Assembly (NCBI RefSeq): GCF_003201605.1
Contig: NZ_QJJR01000001.1
Span: 186,001 to 250,000 of the forward strand
Reading direction: 5' to 3'
Length of the DNA: 64,000 bases
Source of the DNA: Streptohalobacillus salinus
GTDB lineage: Bacteria > Bacillota > Bacilli > Bacillales > Amphibacillaceae
A program made the position numbers and the translations under genes. A model generated the notes under the pieces. The model was not told the origin of the DNA. It searched no databases and was given only the letters and a program-made list of their open reading frames with translations. The first letter of the stretch is position 1; each line of letters begins with the position of its first letter. This document shows positions 16,936 through 25,387 of the stretch, piece by piece.

Positions 16936-18312
16936 ATGAAATATCAACAAACGCTCGATAAGTTATTTGAAGTTGTCGGTGGCAAAGAAAACATTAAAAA
17001 TTATGAACACTGCGCGACGCGCCTTAGAATCATTTTGAAAGATGACAGCAAGGTAAATAAAGAAGAGGCTGAAAAGATTCCAGACGCAAAAGGTTACTTC
17101 TTTAATACGGGTCAGCACCAATTCATTTTTGGTACTGGAAGAGTAAACGCTGTTTATGAAGACTTAAAAACAGTGATGGGTGATTCAGAGGGTAGTGCTT
17201 CGGATGGTGATTTTAAAGAAGATGTTTATAAAAACTTAAGTCCCTTACAAAAAGTTGTAAGAACACTTGCGGATATTTTAGTACCACTTATTCCAGCTTT
17301 AGTTACAACCGGTTTACTAATGGGTATTCGTGGTTTATTACTTGAGCTTGGCGTTGAGTTTGATAGTGCAGGCTTAGCACTGTTTGGGATGTTAACAGAT
17401 ACAGCGTTTGCATTCTTACCAGTTTTAATTGCTTATAGCTCGACGAAGAAATTCGGTGGGAATCCGATTATTGGTATCGTGGTTGGTCTGATGATGGTTG
17501 CTCCGCAATTACCGAATGCTTGGGCAGTTGCGGCTGGTGATGCAGAAGCACTTACCGTCTTAGGTATTGATTTAGTCGGTTATCAAGGCTCAATAATTCC
17601 AGCAATTATTGCCGGTTACTTGATCGCAAAACTTGAAAAAGGCTTAAGAAAATTCGTTCCGGAAATGATGGATTTAGTTGTCACACCGTTTATTAGTTTA
17701 ACCGTTACGATTGCAGTTATGCTATTTATTTTAGGACCGATCTTACAAACCGTTGAACACGGTGTTATTGAATCAATTGTTTTCTTAATTGAAGCACCAT
17801 TCGGCATTGGGTATGTTATTTATGCCGCTTTCCAGCAATTATTAGTGATAACAGGTCTACATCATTCATTATCAATTATTGAGATTAGCTTGTTAAATGA
17901 TACCGGTCGAAATGTATTAAATACATTAGGAACGGCAAGTATGGCAGGCCAATTCGGCGCTGCGATTGCGACAGCATTACTGATGAAGAATAAAATTAAA
18001 CGAAGCAATGCTTTATCTTCAACAGCATCAACGCTGTTTGGTATTACCGAACCCCTACTCTTTGGTGTGAACTTACGCCACTTTAGAATCTTTGTTTCAG
18101 GTATGATTGGTGGTGCAGCTGGTGGGTTGGTTACATCAATCTTAGGCTTAGCGGGTACAGGTATGGGGATTACGTTTGTGCCAGGTCTATTACTGTATGC
18201 AAGTAGCTTTTGGATGATTACCCAGTACATTATTGTTATTGCTGTCGCATTTATTGTTGGCTTTGTCTTAGTAAGAATCCAATCGAATGTGATTAGTAAA
18301 GAAATTCAATAA
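16936..18312 (+). CDS. scrA: Sucrose-specific PTS enzyme IIBC
   Basis: 458 residues; ATG 16936 with GAGGAGG 8 bases upstream. The N-terminal IIB domain has the phosphocysteine motif NYEHCATRLR (Cys26). The IIC membrane domain begins ~residue 105 (PLQKVVRTLADILVPLIPAL) with many hydrophobic helices and FGITEPLLFGVNLR, a sugar-binding signature of the glucose/sucrose group. It imports sucrose as sucrose-6-phosphate. No IIA domain is fused, so a separate IIA(Glc)-like protein must phosphorylate it, as for B. subtilis SacP. Sugar specificity is inferred from scrK and scrB. Confidence 0.9.
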   Translation: MKYQQTLDKLFEVVGGKENIKNYEHCATRLRIILKDDSKVNKEEAEKIPDAKGYFFNTGQHQFIFGTGRVNAVYEDLKTVMGDSEGSASDGDFKEDVYKNLSPLQKVVRTLADILVPLIPALVTTGLLMGIRGLLLELGVEFDSAGLALFGMLTDTAFAFLPVLIAYSSTKKFGGNPIIGIVVGLMMVAPQLPNAWAVAAGDAEALTVLGIDLVGYQGSIIPAIIAGYLIAKLEKGLRKFVPEMMDLVVTPFISLTVTIAVMLFILGPILQTVEHGVIESIVFLIEAPFGIGYVIYAAFQQLLVITGLHHSLSIIEISLLNDTGRNVLNTLGTASMAGQFGAAIATALLMKNKIKRSNALSSTASTLFGITEPLLFGVNLRHFRIFVSGMIGGAAGGLVTSILGLAGTGMGITFVPGLLLYASSFWMITQYIIVIAVAFIVGFVLVRIQSNVISKEIQ

Positions 18313-18342
18313 AAATGAATCAGCTTTAATTTATAAGGGTAT

Positions 18343-18369
18343 AGGGCAACTTGCTCTGTGCCCTTTTTA
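18343..18369 (+). terminator. Terminator after scrA
   Basis: AGGGCA (18343-18348) / TGCCCT (18359-18364) stem followed by T5. Confidence 0.7.
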
Positions 18370-18385
18370 TCTAAAAATAAGCGAG

Positions 18386-18441
18386 AACCCCCCGCTTCAA
18401 ACAGCTCGCATGAGCGATAAGTGGTGAGTAGTTCAAGAATG
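18386..18441 (+). repeat. IS200/IS605-like right-end relic, copy 1
   Basis: This 56-base segment matches 24701-24756 at 48 of 56 positions (86%). Both copies fold as CCRCTT pairing with AAGTGG, enclosing GCTC/GAGC here and GCTT/GGGC in the other copy, then end GTTCAAGAATG. The changes keep the pairs. The form CCCCAC...AAGTGGTGAG-AGTTCA resembles right ends (omega-RNA 3' parts) of IS605-type elements carrying tnpB; that family link is from memory. No tnpA or tnpB gene is nearby. Confidence 0.6.
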
Positions 18442-18564
18442 TCGACCGGATAAACGGAAAGTGTAAGCAACCCAAAATCGGGGTAAAGAAATAAGTAACA
18501 ACAAAAGCCAGTAATGGGCAAGTTGCTTAGTCATAGATAAAGATAAGCGAAGGATGTGTAGTAA

Positions 18565-19530
18565 ATGAGTAGAGTATATAGTATTGGTGAAGCGTTAATT
18601 GATTTTATTCCGAGTGTGACCGATTCACAACTCAAAGATGTCCCGTCATTTAAGCGGGTAATGGGGGGCGCACCAGCGAATGTGGCTGTCGCCGTCGCGC
18701 GCTTAGGTGGTCAAAGTGCTTTTATTTCAAAACGAGGTGAAGATGCATTTGGCGAACATATTACCGAGCAGTTACAACATTTTAAGGTTGATACCACGCA
18801 TTTATTAAAAACAACTGAGGCGAATACAGGTCTTGCCTTTGTTTCCCTTAAACAGGATGGGCAACGTGATTTTTCCTTTTATCGTAAGCCAAGTGCAGAT
18901 ATGTTATTATCAAAAGAAGAAGTAAGGGACCTCCCTTTCGAGCCAAAGGATCTCCTTCATTTTTGCTCAGTCGATCTCATCGAAGCTCCGGTGAAGTATG
19001 CGCATATTGAAGCGATTGAACACGCCAAAAGAGAACTTGCTCGTATTAGCTTTGATCCAAACGTGCGTCTACCTTTATGGGAAAGCGAAGAGGCTTGTAA
19101 AGCGGCGATTCAAGCCTTTATTCCTTACGCAGATATTTTGAAAGTATCAGATGAAGAACTTTATTTCATCACCGGAATTGAAGATGAAGCAGCAGCACTG
19201 CAATCGTTATTTAGAGGAGATGTTTCCTGGGTGATTTATACGCGGGGCAAAGACGGTGCAGTGTTTTTAACGAAAGATAAAAAAGCTAGTCATCCAGGTT
19301 TTAAGGTTGAGGCAATTGATACAACAGGTGCAGGTGATGCGTTTATTGGGGCTTTGCTCTATCAAGTATCGCGCGATGATCAGGCGCTGACGGCAATTTC
19401 AGAACAAGCAATGCATGACTATCTAGCCTTTAGTAACGCATTTGCTGCGCTGACAACGACAAAAAATGGTGCGGTTGAGTCGTTACCAACCATTGCGGAA
19501 GTTCATGCATTTCTAAATGAGAACAGCTAG
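18565..19530 (+). CDS. scrK: Fructokinase (PfkB family)
   Basis: 321 residues; ATG 18565 after GAAGGA. Phosphorylates fructose released from sucrose-6-phosphate. PfkB features: N-terminal GEALIDFIP and GGAPANVAVAVARLGG, and the C-terminal anion-hole motif DTTGAGDAF with catalytic Asp258. It sits between scrA and scrB, with 16 bases to scrB, so those two are probably co-transcribed. A 252-base gap containing a terminator and an IS relic separates it from scrA, so its promoter is unclear; no ScrR palindrome lies in that gap. Confidence 0.93.
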   Translation: MSRVYSIGEALIDFIPSVTDSQLKDVPSFKRVMGGAPANVAVAVARLGGQSAFISKRGEDAFGEHITEQLQHFKVDTTHLLKTTEANTGLAFVSLKQDGQRDFSFYRKPSADMLLSKEEVRDLPFEPKDLLHFCSVDLIEAPVKYAHIEAIEHAKRELARISFDPNVRLPLWESEEACKAAIQAFIPYADILKVSDEELYFITGIEDEAAALQSLFRGDVSWVIYTRGKDGAVFLTKDKKASHPGFKVEAIDTTGAGDAFIGALLYQVSRDDQALTAISEQAMHDYLAFSNAFAALTTTKNGAVESLPTIAEVHAFLNENS

Positions 19531-19546
19531 AGAGGGTGACAATAAC

Positions 19547-20995
19547 ATGAATCCACTACATGACGTTTTGCAACAATATTATCAAGAACAAATGAACATG
19601 CCGAAAGAAACAATCACCACACATTTTTGGCGACAAGCGTTTCATGTGGAGGCACCCATGGGCTGGTTAAATGACCCTAATGGTGCCTTACAAATTGATG
19701 GCGTCTATCACTTGTATTATCAATACGCGCCGCATGATGCTGCAGGCGGGATTAAATATTGGGGGCATATGCGCTCAGATGATTTGGTGCATTTTAAAGA
19801 CGAAGGTGTTGCACTTTATCCTGATCAACCTTATGACTTACATGGTGTTTATTCAGGGAGTGCCTTTATCGAAAACGGTGTGATTCATTATTTCTACACC
19901 GGGAATGTGAAACATTTAGGTCATCATGATTATATTACATCAGGCCGTGAACAAAACACCATTCATGCCATCAGTCGGGACAATGGTGCAACGATTGAGA
20001 AACAACAAGTGGTTATTGCAGCAGCTGATTATCCACCGTCAATGAGCAATCACATTCGCGATCCTAAAGTGAGAAAAATTAATGGAACGTATTACATGGT
20101 ACTCGGCGCCAGAGATTTAGCGGACCAAGGCCAAGTGCTTGTCTATCGATCTGATAACTTAGATGACTGGGTCTATCATGGTGTTTTTTTCGGTCCGCTT
20201 GCTCATATGGGTTATATGTGGGAATGCCCGGACTTCTTTCAATTAGGAGATCAAGAAGTACTACTGGTTTCCCCACAAGGCATTGATGCACAACCACACC
20301 GATTCCAAAATATCTATCAGTCTGGGTACTACCTTGGGTCCGTCGATTGGGAAACGGTAACGTTTACGCCGGACACACCATTTCAGGAGTTGGATTATGG
20401 GTTTGATTTTTACGCCCCACAGACATTCACTGACGAAAGAGGTCGTCAAATCCTTTGGGGGTGGATGGGATTACCTGATGCAGAATATGAAAACCCGACC
20501 GTTCCACTCGGGTGGCAGCATGCGATGACATTGCCGCGTGTACTAGAAGTACGGTCGGGTAAGCTTTATCAACAGCCACATGAAAACTACCAAGTACTTA
20601 GAGATGTAGCGGTGACGAGAGAATTGAACGTGACAGATGGGACCTATGAATATTTCAGTGGACAATTACAAGAAATCATCGTTGACATTGAGACGATAAC
20701 TGAGTTATCGGTGCAGATTAAAGGCGATACGAACATTCATTTCCAGAGTGAAAAAGGGCTATTGACCCTGCAGTTGAACGAAGCGGGCTACGGCCGGAAA
20801 CAACGCACCTTACAACTTGAACAATTAACCGGATTGCAGTTGTTTGTGGATCGTTCATCGCTTGAGGTGTTTATCAATCAAGGGGAGTATGTCATGACAA
20901 CGCGGATGTACCCTGATGAACATGAAGATAAGGTCGAGATCACTGGTAAGCTAACCGCAACAGTCACCCACTATAGTTTACGGGAAGCTAAATAA
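19547..20995 (+). CDS. scrB: Sucrose-6-phosphate hydrolase (GH32)
   Basis: 482 residues; ATG 19547 has GAGGGTG 8 bases upstream. Splits sucrose-6-phosphate into glucose-6-phosphate and fructose in the cytoplasm (no signal peptide). GH32 landmarks: WLNDPNG with nucleophile Asp43, HIRDPKV with Asp171, and MWECPDFF with acid/base Glu225. The C-terminal beta-sandwich ends with the VDRSSLEVFINQG motif common to the family. Last gene of the sucrose cluster. Confidence 0.95.
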   Translation: MNPLHDVLQQYYQEQMNMPKETITTHFWRQAFHVEAPMGWLNDPNGALQIDGVYHLYYQYAPHDAAGGIKYWGHMRSDDLVHFKDEGVALYPDQPYDLHGVYSGSAFIENGVIHYFYTGNVKHLGHHDYITSGREQNTIHAISRDNGATIEKQQVVIAAADYPPSMSNHIRDPKVRKINGTYYMVLGARDLADQGQVLVYRSDNLDDWVYHGVFFGPLAHMGYMWECPDFFQLGDQEVLLVSPQGIDAQPHRFQNIYQSGYYLGSVDWETVTFTPDTPFQELDYGFDFYAPQTFTDERGRQILWGWMGLPDAEYENPTVPLGWQHAMTLPRVLEVRSGKLYQQPHENYQVLRDVAVTRELNVTDGTYEYFSGQLQEIIVDIETITELSVQIKGDTNIHFQSEKGLLTLQLNEAGYGRKQRTLQLEQLTGLQLFVDRSSLEVFINQGEYVMTTRMYPDEHEDKVEITGKLTATVTHYSLREAK

Positions 20996-21009
20996 GTTTA
21001 TCTGTCCAA

Positions 21010-21044
21010 CGAGCGCCTGTCTTTTTCTAAAAGACAGGTGCTCG
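21010..21044 (+). terminator. Hairpin after scrB
   Basis: CGAGCGCCTGTCTTTT pairs with AAAAGACAGGTGCTCG (one G-U pair). No T-run follows, so termination would be imperfect; it could also be a repeat-type hairpin. Confidence 0.5.
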
Positions 21045-21206
21045 CTATGTTTGGGTCAGCAAATGCAACTCGTCGTTGTGAAGCGGTGTTTGTCTTTGTA
21101 TAATAGAGGTACGTGTGTGAAAACCTGAAAAAATTAAACCCTTGAATAAAGCGGTGAAAATAAAAAAAGTGATAAAGAAGAAACAAAGAAATGGAGTGGA
21201 TAACGG

Positions 21207-21932
21207 GTGAGGATAGAACGTTCAGGAAAACCTAAGATTTGTGTACCCATCATGGCAAAAACATTGAGTCAGTTAGAGCTAGCGATTGAAACGATTAATT
21301 CTCATGAGGGGATTGATTTCGTTGAATGGCGGGTGGATTATTATCAAGAGGCAATTCCCCAAGCATTAGCCTTATATCAAACAACATTAACGAAACCATT
21401 GATTTTCACCTTTAGAACAGAAGAAGAGGGTGGCGAAGCGGCGATTACCATGGAAGCTTATACGGACTTACTTCGCATGGCTTATCACCATGCAGCGGTC
21501 GATTATATCGATGTTGAACTTAATCGTCCTGTCGATCATAAAGCCATTGTTAAAGCGGCACATCAATATCAAACGCAAGTCATTGTTTCTTATCACAATT
21601 TTAATCACACGCCGATACAAGCGGACTTGCTTGACGTGTTTCGGAGACAAGCAGCCACAAAAGCAGATGTTTTAAAGCTTGCCGTCATGCCACATCACAA
21701 ATCAGATGTCTTAAGTTTGATGGATAGTGTTTTGAAAATTAAAGCAGAACTGAATATGCCAATCATTGCGATGGCAATGGGACGCTTAGGGGCAATTAGT
21801 CGGGTCAGTGGTCAATGGTTTGGCTCAAGTGTGACGTTTGCTACGTTAAAAGACCAATCAGCGCCAGGCCAACTTTCTGTAGATGTTGCGATTGATCTGA
21901 TCAATCACTTAAGCGAAGTGGATCCATCTTAA
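21207..21932 (+). CDS. aroD: 3-dehydroquinate dehydratase, type I
   Basis: 241 residues. Start GTG at 21207, with TGGAGTGG upstream. Converts 3-dehydroquinate to 3-dehydroshikimate in the shikimate pathway through a Schiff-base lysine. Visible: FVEWRVDYY (EWR substrate contact), VSYHNF with catalytic His130, and LKLAVMP with Schiff-base Lys157; AMGRLGAISRV near the C-terminus binds substrate. Monocistronic, between the sucrose cluster and an alpha/beta hydrolase; no other aro genes are in the window. Confidence 0.95.
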   Translation: MRIERSGKPKICVPIMAKTLSQLELAIETINSHEGIDFVEWRVDYYQEAIPQALALYQTTLTKPLIFTFRTEEEGGEAAITMEAYTDLLRMAYHHAAVDYIDVELNRPVDHKAIVKAAHQYQTQVIVSYHNFNHTPIQADLLDVFRRQAATKADVLKLAVMPHHKSDVLSLMDSVLKIKAELNMPIIAMAMGRLGAISRVSGQWFGSSVTFATLKDQSAPGQLSVDVAIDLINHLSEVDPS

Positions 21933-21951
21933 TCTCCAGTAGCAAGTCGAA

Positions 21952-21993
21952 AATAAGCCAGTTACGCGATTTTGAAAGCGCAACTGGCTTATT
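21952..21993 (+). terminator. Hairpin after aroD
   Basis: AATAAGCCAGTT / AACTGGCTTATT, a 12-base stem with a further GCG/CGC. It lacks a T-run on either strand but sits between convergent genes. Confidence 0.55.
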
Positions 21994-22105
21994 AGATCTG
22001 TATAAACGTAGTAATCAGCTGTAAGACTAATGCTATGGCGCCATTTCGTGCGACCGATACCTACAGGTGCTTAATGTTAGCAAGCTTTAGGCGTCTTCCG
22101 TGCCG

Positions 22106-22948
22106 TTATTCCTTCTCATCATGTGAGGATTCCGTTAAAAATTTTAGCACATGACCGAGGACGACAGCAGGTGCTTCTTCTTGTACCAAATGTCCAGCAC
22201 ATGGAATGGTCTGAAACTGAGATCCGCTAATTATGTCATGCAACGCATGTCCTTTTTCAATGGGGATCCAGGCATCATGTTCTCCCCATAGAATCAAAGT
22301 CGGGGTATCAATGGTATGATAGAGCGCTTCAACCTCATCGGTGTAGCTTTGATTTGCTTGGGCCATTTGTTGATAAAAAGCAGCTTGTCCATGCTCACCT
22401 AGCCAGTATTGGATGATTCCTGCTTTTGTTTCTTTATGCATGTCGTTATAAACGGCACCTTCAATGTAGGCGGATACCATGGCCTCGTGTATAAAAGCAG
22501 GGACACCCGAAAAAGCAGCTTGGTGTTTGTACACGTGAGTAAAGAAAGGGGAACCCCATGGACCGAGCGCAACAGGATCGATTAAGACCATTTTTTTGAA
22601 GGGGACATTATTCAATAAGTTCGTTCTCAGAGCGGTTGTTCCACCAAAGTCATGGCCTATTACATAAGGGGAGTCAAGGCCCCAGTGCTGAAGGAGTTCT
22701 ACTAGAATTTTATTTTGAATCCCTAACGAAACATCCTGATTCGCTTTTTTTTCGGACTGTCCGTAACCTAAAAGATCATAGTAATACACCGTGAACCATT
22801 TACTTAATCCAGGTATAATTTGTCGCCAGTTGAACGATGACCACGGTGTGCCATGTATTAGTACTAACGGCGGACCCTCTCCGATGACATCAAACCTCAC
22901 TGTACCGTAAGAAGAGTTGAATTGTTTTGTCAGTTCCCATTTGCTCAT
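22106..22948 (-). CDS. Alpha/beta hydrolase, haloalkane dehalogenase/epoxide hydrolase-like
   Basis: 280 residues; ATG 22948 has AGGAGG 8 bases upstream. Alpha/beta-hydrolase core: oxyanion loop VLIHGTPWSSFNWR, nucleophile elbow GHDFGG with Asp100 in place of Ser, acid in WGEHDAW (Asp225), and base His253 in AGHLVQEEAP. An Asp nucleophile is typical of haloalkane dehalogenases and epoxide hydrolases rather than esterases. No signal peptide. The real substrate is unknown. It reads toward aroD and has a ~270-base upstream region before the next gene. Confidence 0.85.
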   Translation of the reverse strand: MSKWELTKQFNSSYGTVRFDVIGEGPPLVLIHGTPWSSFNWRQIIPGLSKWFTVYYYDLLGYGQSEKKANQDVSLGIQNKILVELLQHWGLDSPYVIGHDFGGTTALRTNLLNNVPFKKMVLIDPVALGPWGSPFFTHVYKHQAAFSGVPAFIHEAMVSAYIEGAVYNDMHKETKAGIIQYWLGEHGQAAFYQQMAQANQSYTDEVEALYHTIDTPTLILWGEHDAWIPIEKGHALHDIISGSQFQTIPCAGHLVQEEAPAVVLGHVLKFLTESSHDEKE

Positions 22949-23254
22949 AATATGCCCTCCTAAAATAAAAACCCGCTAAAATAAATGCGCAAGATAGCCA
23001 TTGCCTCTTTGAAACACCACAAACGTCGAAGTGTTCTGAAATTCTCAATAGCGCATCAAATGACACTTGAAAAAGTGATGCATAGGCTAATGTGACCAGT
23101 AAAAGTTTTTCACTGATGTGAATCAAAAGCTGTTCCTCGTCGAAACAACCGCTTATCATCCAGCAGTTATAAACGGTGCTGAATAAAGTATACAAGGAAA
23201 ACCAGCAAGAATAAACGATTTCTTCCTACCGAAAGCATCAATCATTTACATGAA
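22949..23254. other. Intergenic region between divergent hydrolase and cwlO-like genes
   Basis: About 306 bases. A 101-codon minus-strand frame (22890-23195) runs here but overlaps the hydrolase start by 59 bases, has no ribosome site and no recognisable domain. I see no known riboswitch. On the minus strand TATACT near 23188 could be a -10 box for a long hydrolase leader. Confidence 0.45.
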
Positions 23255-23271
23255 TGTAATACAACTGTAAT
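23255..23271. promoter_or_regulatory. WalR (YycF) box upstream of the cwlO-like gene
   Basis: TGTAAT-ACAAC-TGTAAT, an exact direct repeat matching the WalR consensus TGTWAH-N5-TGTWAH. It lies ~33 bases upstream of a TATACT -10 box (23304-23309) with no good -35 box, the layout expected for activation. WalR control of cwlO is known in B. subtilis. Confidence 0.7.
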
Positions 23272-23391
23272 ATAAGTTAAATCTCTCTGTCACTTCTAGA
23301 TGTTATACTGGCGTTGCGTGAAAAAAGAAACCGATAAAAATCATAACGAATAAACACATATAAACTTTGATGGAAGAGAGCGTGAATACCT

Positions 23392-24618
23392 GTGAATCTT
23401 AAAAAAATTATCGCGAGTGCCATTATTACAACTGGAGTTTTAGTAACCGTTCCCCAACTGCAAACGGCTGTCTATGCAGAAACAAGCTTAGAGTCAGAAC
23501 GCAGTGAGGTCAGAGAAGCCCTATCAGAAAAAGAAACTGAACTGGCAACCTTACAACAAGAAATTGTGGAGTTAGAAGAGCAAATTGAACGCATGACTGA
23601 AACAATTGAAGCAAACGAAGCAACCATCAAAGAGACTGAAGATGACATTCAAGCAAAAACAGATGAAATTAAAACACTAGAAGTTGAAATTAATGAGCTT
23701 GAAGAAGACATTGCTAAACGTCGTGAAATATTAAAGGATCGTGCGGTAGCCCTTCAAAAAAGTGGTGGCACAATTAGTTATATTGAAGTGTTGTTTGGTG
23801 CTGAAAACTTCTTAGATTTTATTGATCGCGTCGGTATGATTAATAAAATTACGAAGTCAGATCAAAAGTTAATGAATGAAATTGCTGAAGCGCAAGCGTT
23901 GTTAGAGTCAAAAAAAGCAACGGTTGAAGATACCTTAACAACGCTTAAGGACACTAAAGAAGAGTTAGTATTAATGCAAGCACAAATTAAATCACAAGTA
24001 GAAGATCATGAAGCGAACATGGCATCACTAAATGAACGTAAAGCGAAGAGTCAAGCAATGGTTAGTGAATTACAATTAGAAGATCAACAATTACAACAAA
24101 TGATTGAAAATGCGCGTGCTCGTGTAGAAGCAGACCGTGCAGCAACACAATCAGAAGCAGCAGAATCAATCACACAATACGCGCAATCATCAACGTCAAA
24201 ATCATCGTCTACTACGGCACAAGCTGCAACGGGTGGCGTGGGTAATGTGACAACGGTTGGAAATCGTTACATTGGTAACTCAACCTACGTATTTGGTGGG
24301 GGACGTTCTCAATATGATGTAGCAAATGGTCGTTTTGACTGTTCAGGTTTTGTGTCATGGGCATTTAGAACACAAGGTATTCATATTTCAGCAAGTACAG
24401 CTGGTTTATCATCAACCGGTTCACGTGTATCAACAGCTAACATGCAGCCGGGTGATCTTGTTTTCTTCAACACATACAAAACAAACGGTCATGTCGGTAT
24501 CTACCTAGGAAACGGTAAGTTTATTGGCTCTCAAAGTTCAACTGGTGTTGCGATTGCAGATATGACGTCAGGTTACTGGGCAAGTAAATTTGCTGGACAT
24601 GTTAGACGCGTACAATAG
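23392..24618 (+). CDS. cwlO: CwlO-like secreted D,L-endopeptidase (NlpC/P60)
   Basis: 408 residues from a GTG at 23392 (ribosome site GGAAGAGAG is weak and ~12 bases away). A signal peptide of ~29 residues ends at VYA-ET. Residues ~32-265 are long Glu/Lys/Leu-rich coiled coil, then a Ser/Thr/Ala linker, then an NlpC/P60 domain (~285-408) with catalytic Cys317 in RFDCSGFVSW and His367 in NGHVGIYLG. The enzyme cuts the D-Glu/DAP bond in peptidoglycan during elongation; coiled-coil plus NlpC/P60 is the CwlO layout, where the coil contacts FtsEX. The WalR box supports the CwlO role. Confidence 0.9.
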   Translation: MNLKKIIASAIITTGVLVTVPQLQTAVYAETSLESERSEVREALSEKETELATLQQEIVELEEQIERMTETIEANEATIKETEDDIQAKTDEIKTLEVEINELEEDIAKRREILKDRAVALQKSGGTISYIEVLFGAENFLDFIDRVGMINKITKSDQKLMNEIAEAQALLESKKATVEDTLTTLKDTKEELVLMQAQIKSQVEDHEANMASLNERKAKSQAMVSELQLEDQQLQQMIENARARVEADRAATQSEAAESITQYAQSSTSKSSSTTAQAATGGVGNVTTVGNRYIGNSTYVFGGGRSQYDVANGRFDCSGFVSWAFRTQGIHISASTAGLSSTGSRVSTANMQPGDLVFFNTYKTNGHVGIYLGNGKFIGSQSSTGVAIADMTSGYWASKFAGHVRRVQ

Positions 24619-24628
24619 TTTGAGCACA

Positions 24629-24657
24629 AAGGCATGCCTTCGGGTGTGTCTTTTTTT
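24629..24657 (+). terminator. Terminator after the cwlO-like gene
   Basis: AAGGCATGCC-TTCG-GGTGTGTCTT: a 10-base stem (with G-U pairs) capped by a UUCG tetraloop and followed by T-run. Confidence 0.88.
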
Positions 24658-24700
24658 GTGATTAATTTTATTTAGATACCGTTAGCTATCTTTACTTAGG

Positions 24701-24756
24701 AATCCCCCACTTCAAACAGCTTGTAAGGGCGTTAAGTGGTGAGCAGTTCAAGAATG
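24701..24756 (+). repeat. IS200/IS605-like right-end relic, copy 2
   Basis: Second copy of the 56-base element at 18386-18441, 48/56 identical, with the stem CCACTT/AAGTGG fully Watson-Crick here and the inner GCTT/GGGC using G-U pairs. Flanking sequence on both sides differs from copy 1, so the shared unit is bounded to this stretch. Confidence 0.6.
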
Positions 24757-24863
24757 AATGCGTTAACGGTGCATAGGTTTAAGGCAATCAGTTAAAGGAA
24801 ATATACTAGTATCAGTTATTATTACAATTGTGCATAATAAGCTTGAAAAGGATGGTGAGCGAT

Positions 24864-25241
24864 ATGTTTGTACACCTTCACGTAGCGGCATGGGCGCTAG
24901 CATTTATTTCATTTGGACTTGCTTGGGCCTTATATTGGTATAAGAAAGATAAACCCGCCGCTTTCTTTCATTGGGTTACACGGGTGCTTTTAGCAAGCAT
25001 TGCGGTAACAGGTATTATTTTAGTCTATCGCTATATAACACGTGATATGATGGGTGATTTTGGTCCAGAACTGGTCGTGAAGACCCTGAGTGGTTTATGG
25101 GCTGTTGTGATGATGGAATGGATCCTGTATCGTCTTAAAAGGGGCGGCGTCTTTAAAGGATTCGTTGTACAATTGGTTGTCATGGTAGCTATTGCACTTA
25201 TCTTAGGATTTGGTAGATTACCGTGGGGTTTTTATCCTTAA
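24864..25241 (+). CDS. yisL: YisL-like membrane protein (UPF0344/DUF1516)
   Basis: 125 residues; ATG 24864 with AAAGGATGG upstream (an in-frame GTG at 24828 has none). Four hydrophobic segments are visible: ~8-26, ~38-58, ~75-93 and ~103-121. The MFVHLHVAAW start, the Lys-rich loop after TM1 and GRLPWGF end match B. subtilis YisL. Function unknown in any species I know of. Converges on the degV gene with a shared terminator between. Confidence 0.82.
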   Translation: MFVHLHVAAWALAFISFGLAWALYWYKKDKPAAFFHWVTRVLLASIAVTGIILVYRYITRDMMGDFGPELVVKTLSGLWAVVMMEWILYRLKRGGVFKGFVVQLVVMVAIALILGFGRLPWGFYP

Positions 25242-25268
25242 ATAAAAAACAGAAAATAAAAAAACAGA

Positions 25269-25306
25269 GAAAAGGCAATGCAGCGAATCAACTGCATTGC
25301 CTTTTC
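25269..25306. terminator. Bidirectional terminator, yisL / degV
   Basis: Perfect 15-base stem GAAAAGGCAATGCAG / CTGCATTGCCTTTTC between two convergent genes; A-rich flank on the left serves the minus strand. Confidence 0.88.
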
Positions 25307-25387
25307 GTAAGACATTTTCTACTAACCTTCAAGGCTTTTTCATGTGTTTTTCAAAACGTATAAAAGTTTAGCTGATGCGTCATTTAC

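Noticed and set aside
2737-21044. GTGCCTGTCTCTTT near 2740 and GCGCCTGTCTTTTT near 21014 as REP-type repeats
   Set aside because: Similarity is limited to about 12 bases and one copy is explained as a post-gene hairpin; no RAYT transposase gene seen.
22890-23195. 101-codon minus-strand frame upstream of the hydrolase
   Set aside because: Overlaps the hydrolase start, lacks a ribosome site and has odd Cys-rich composition without a motif.
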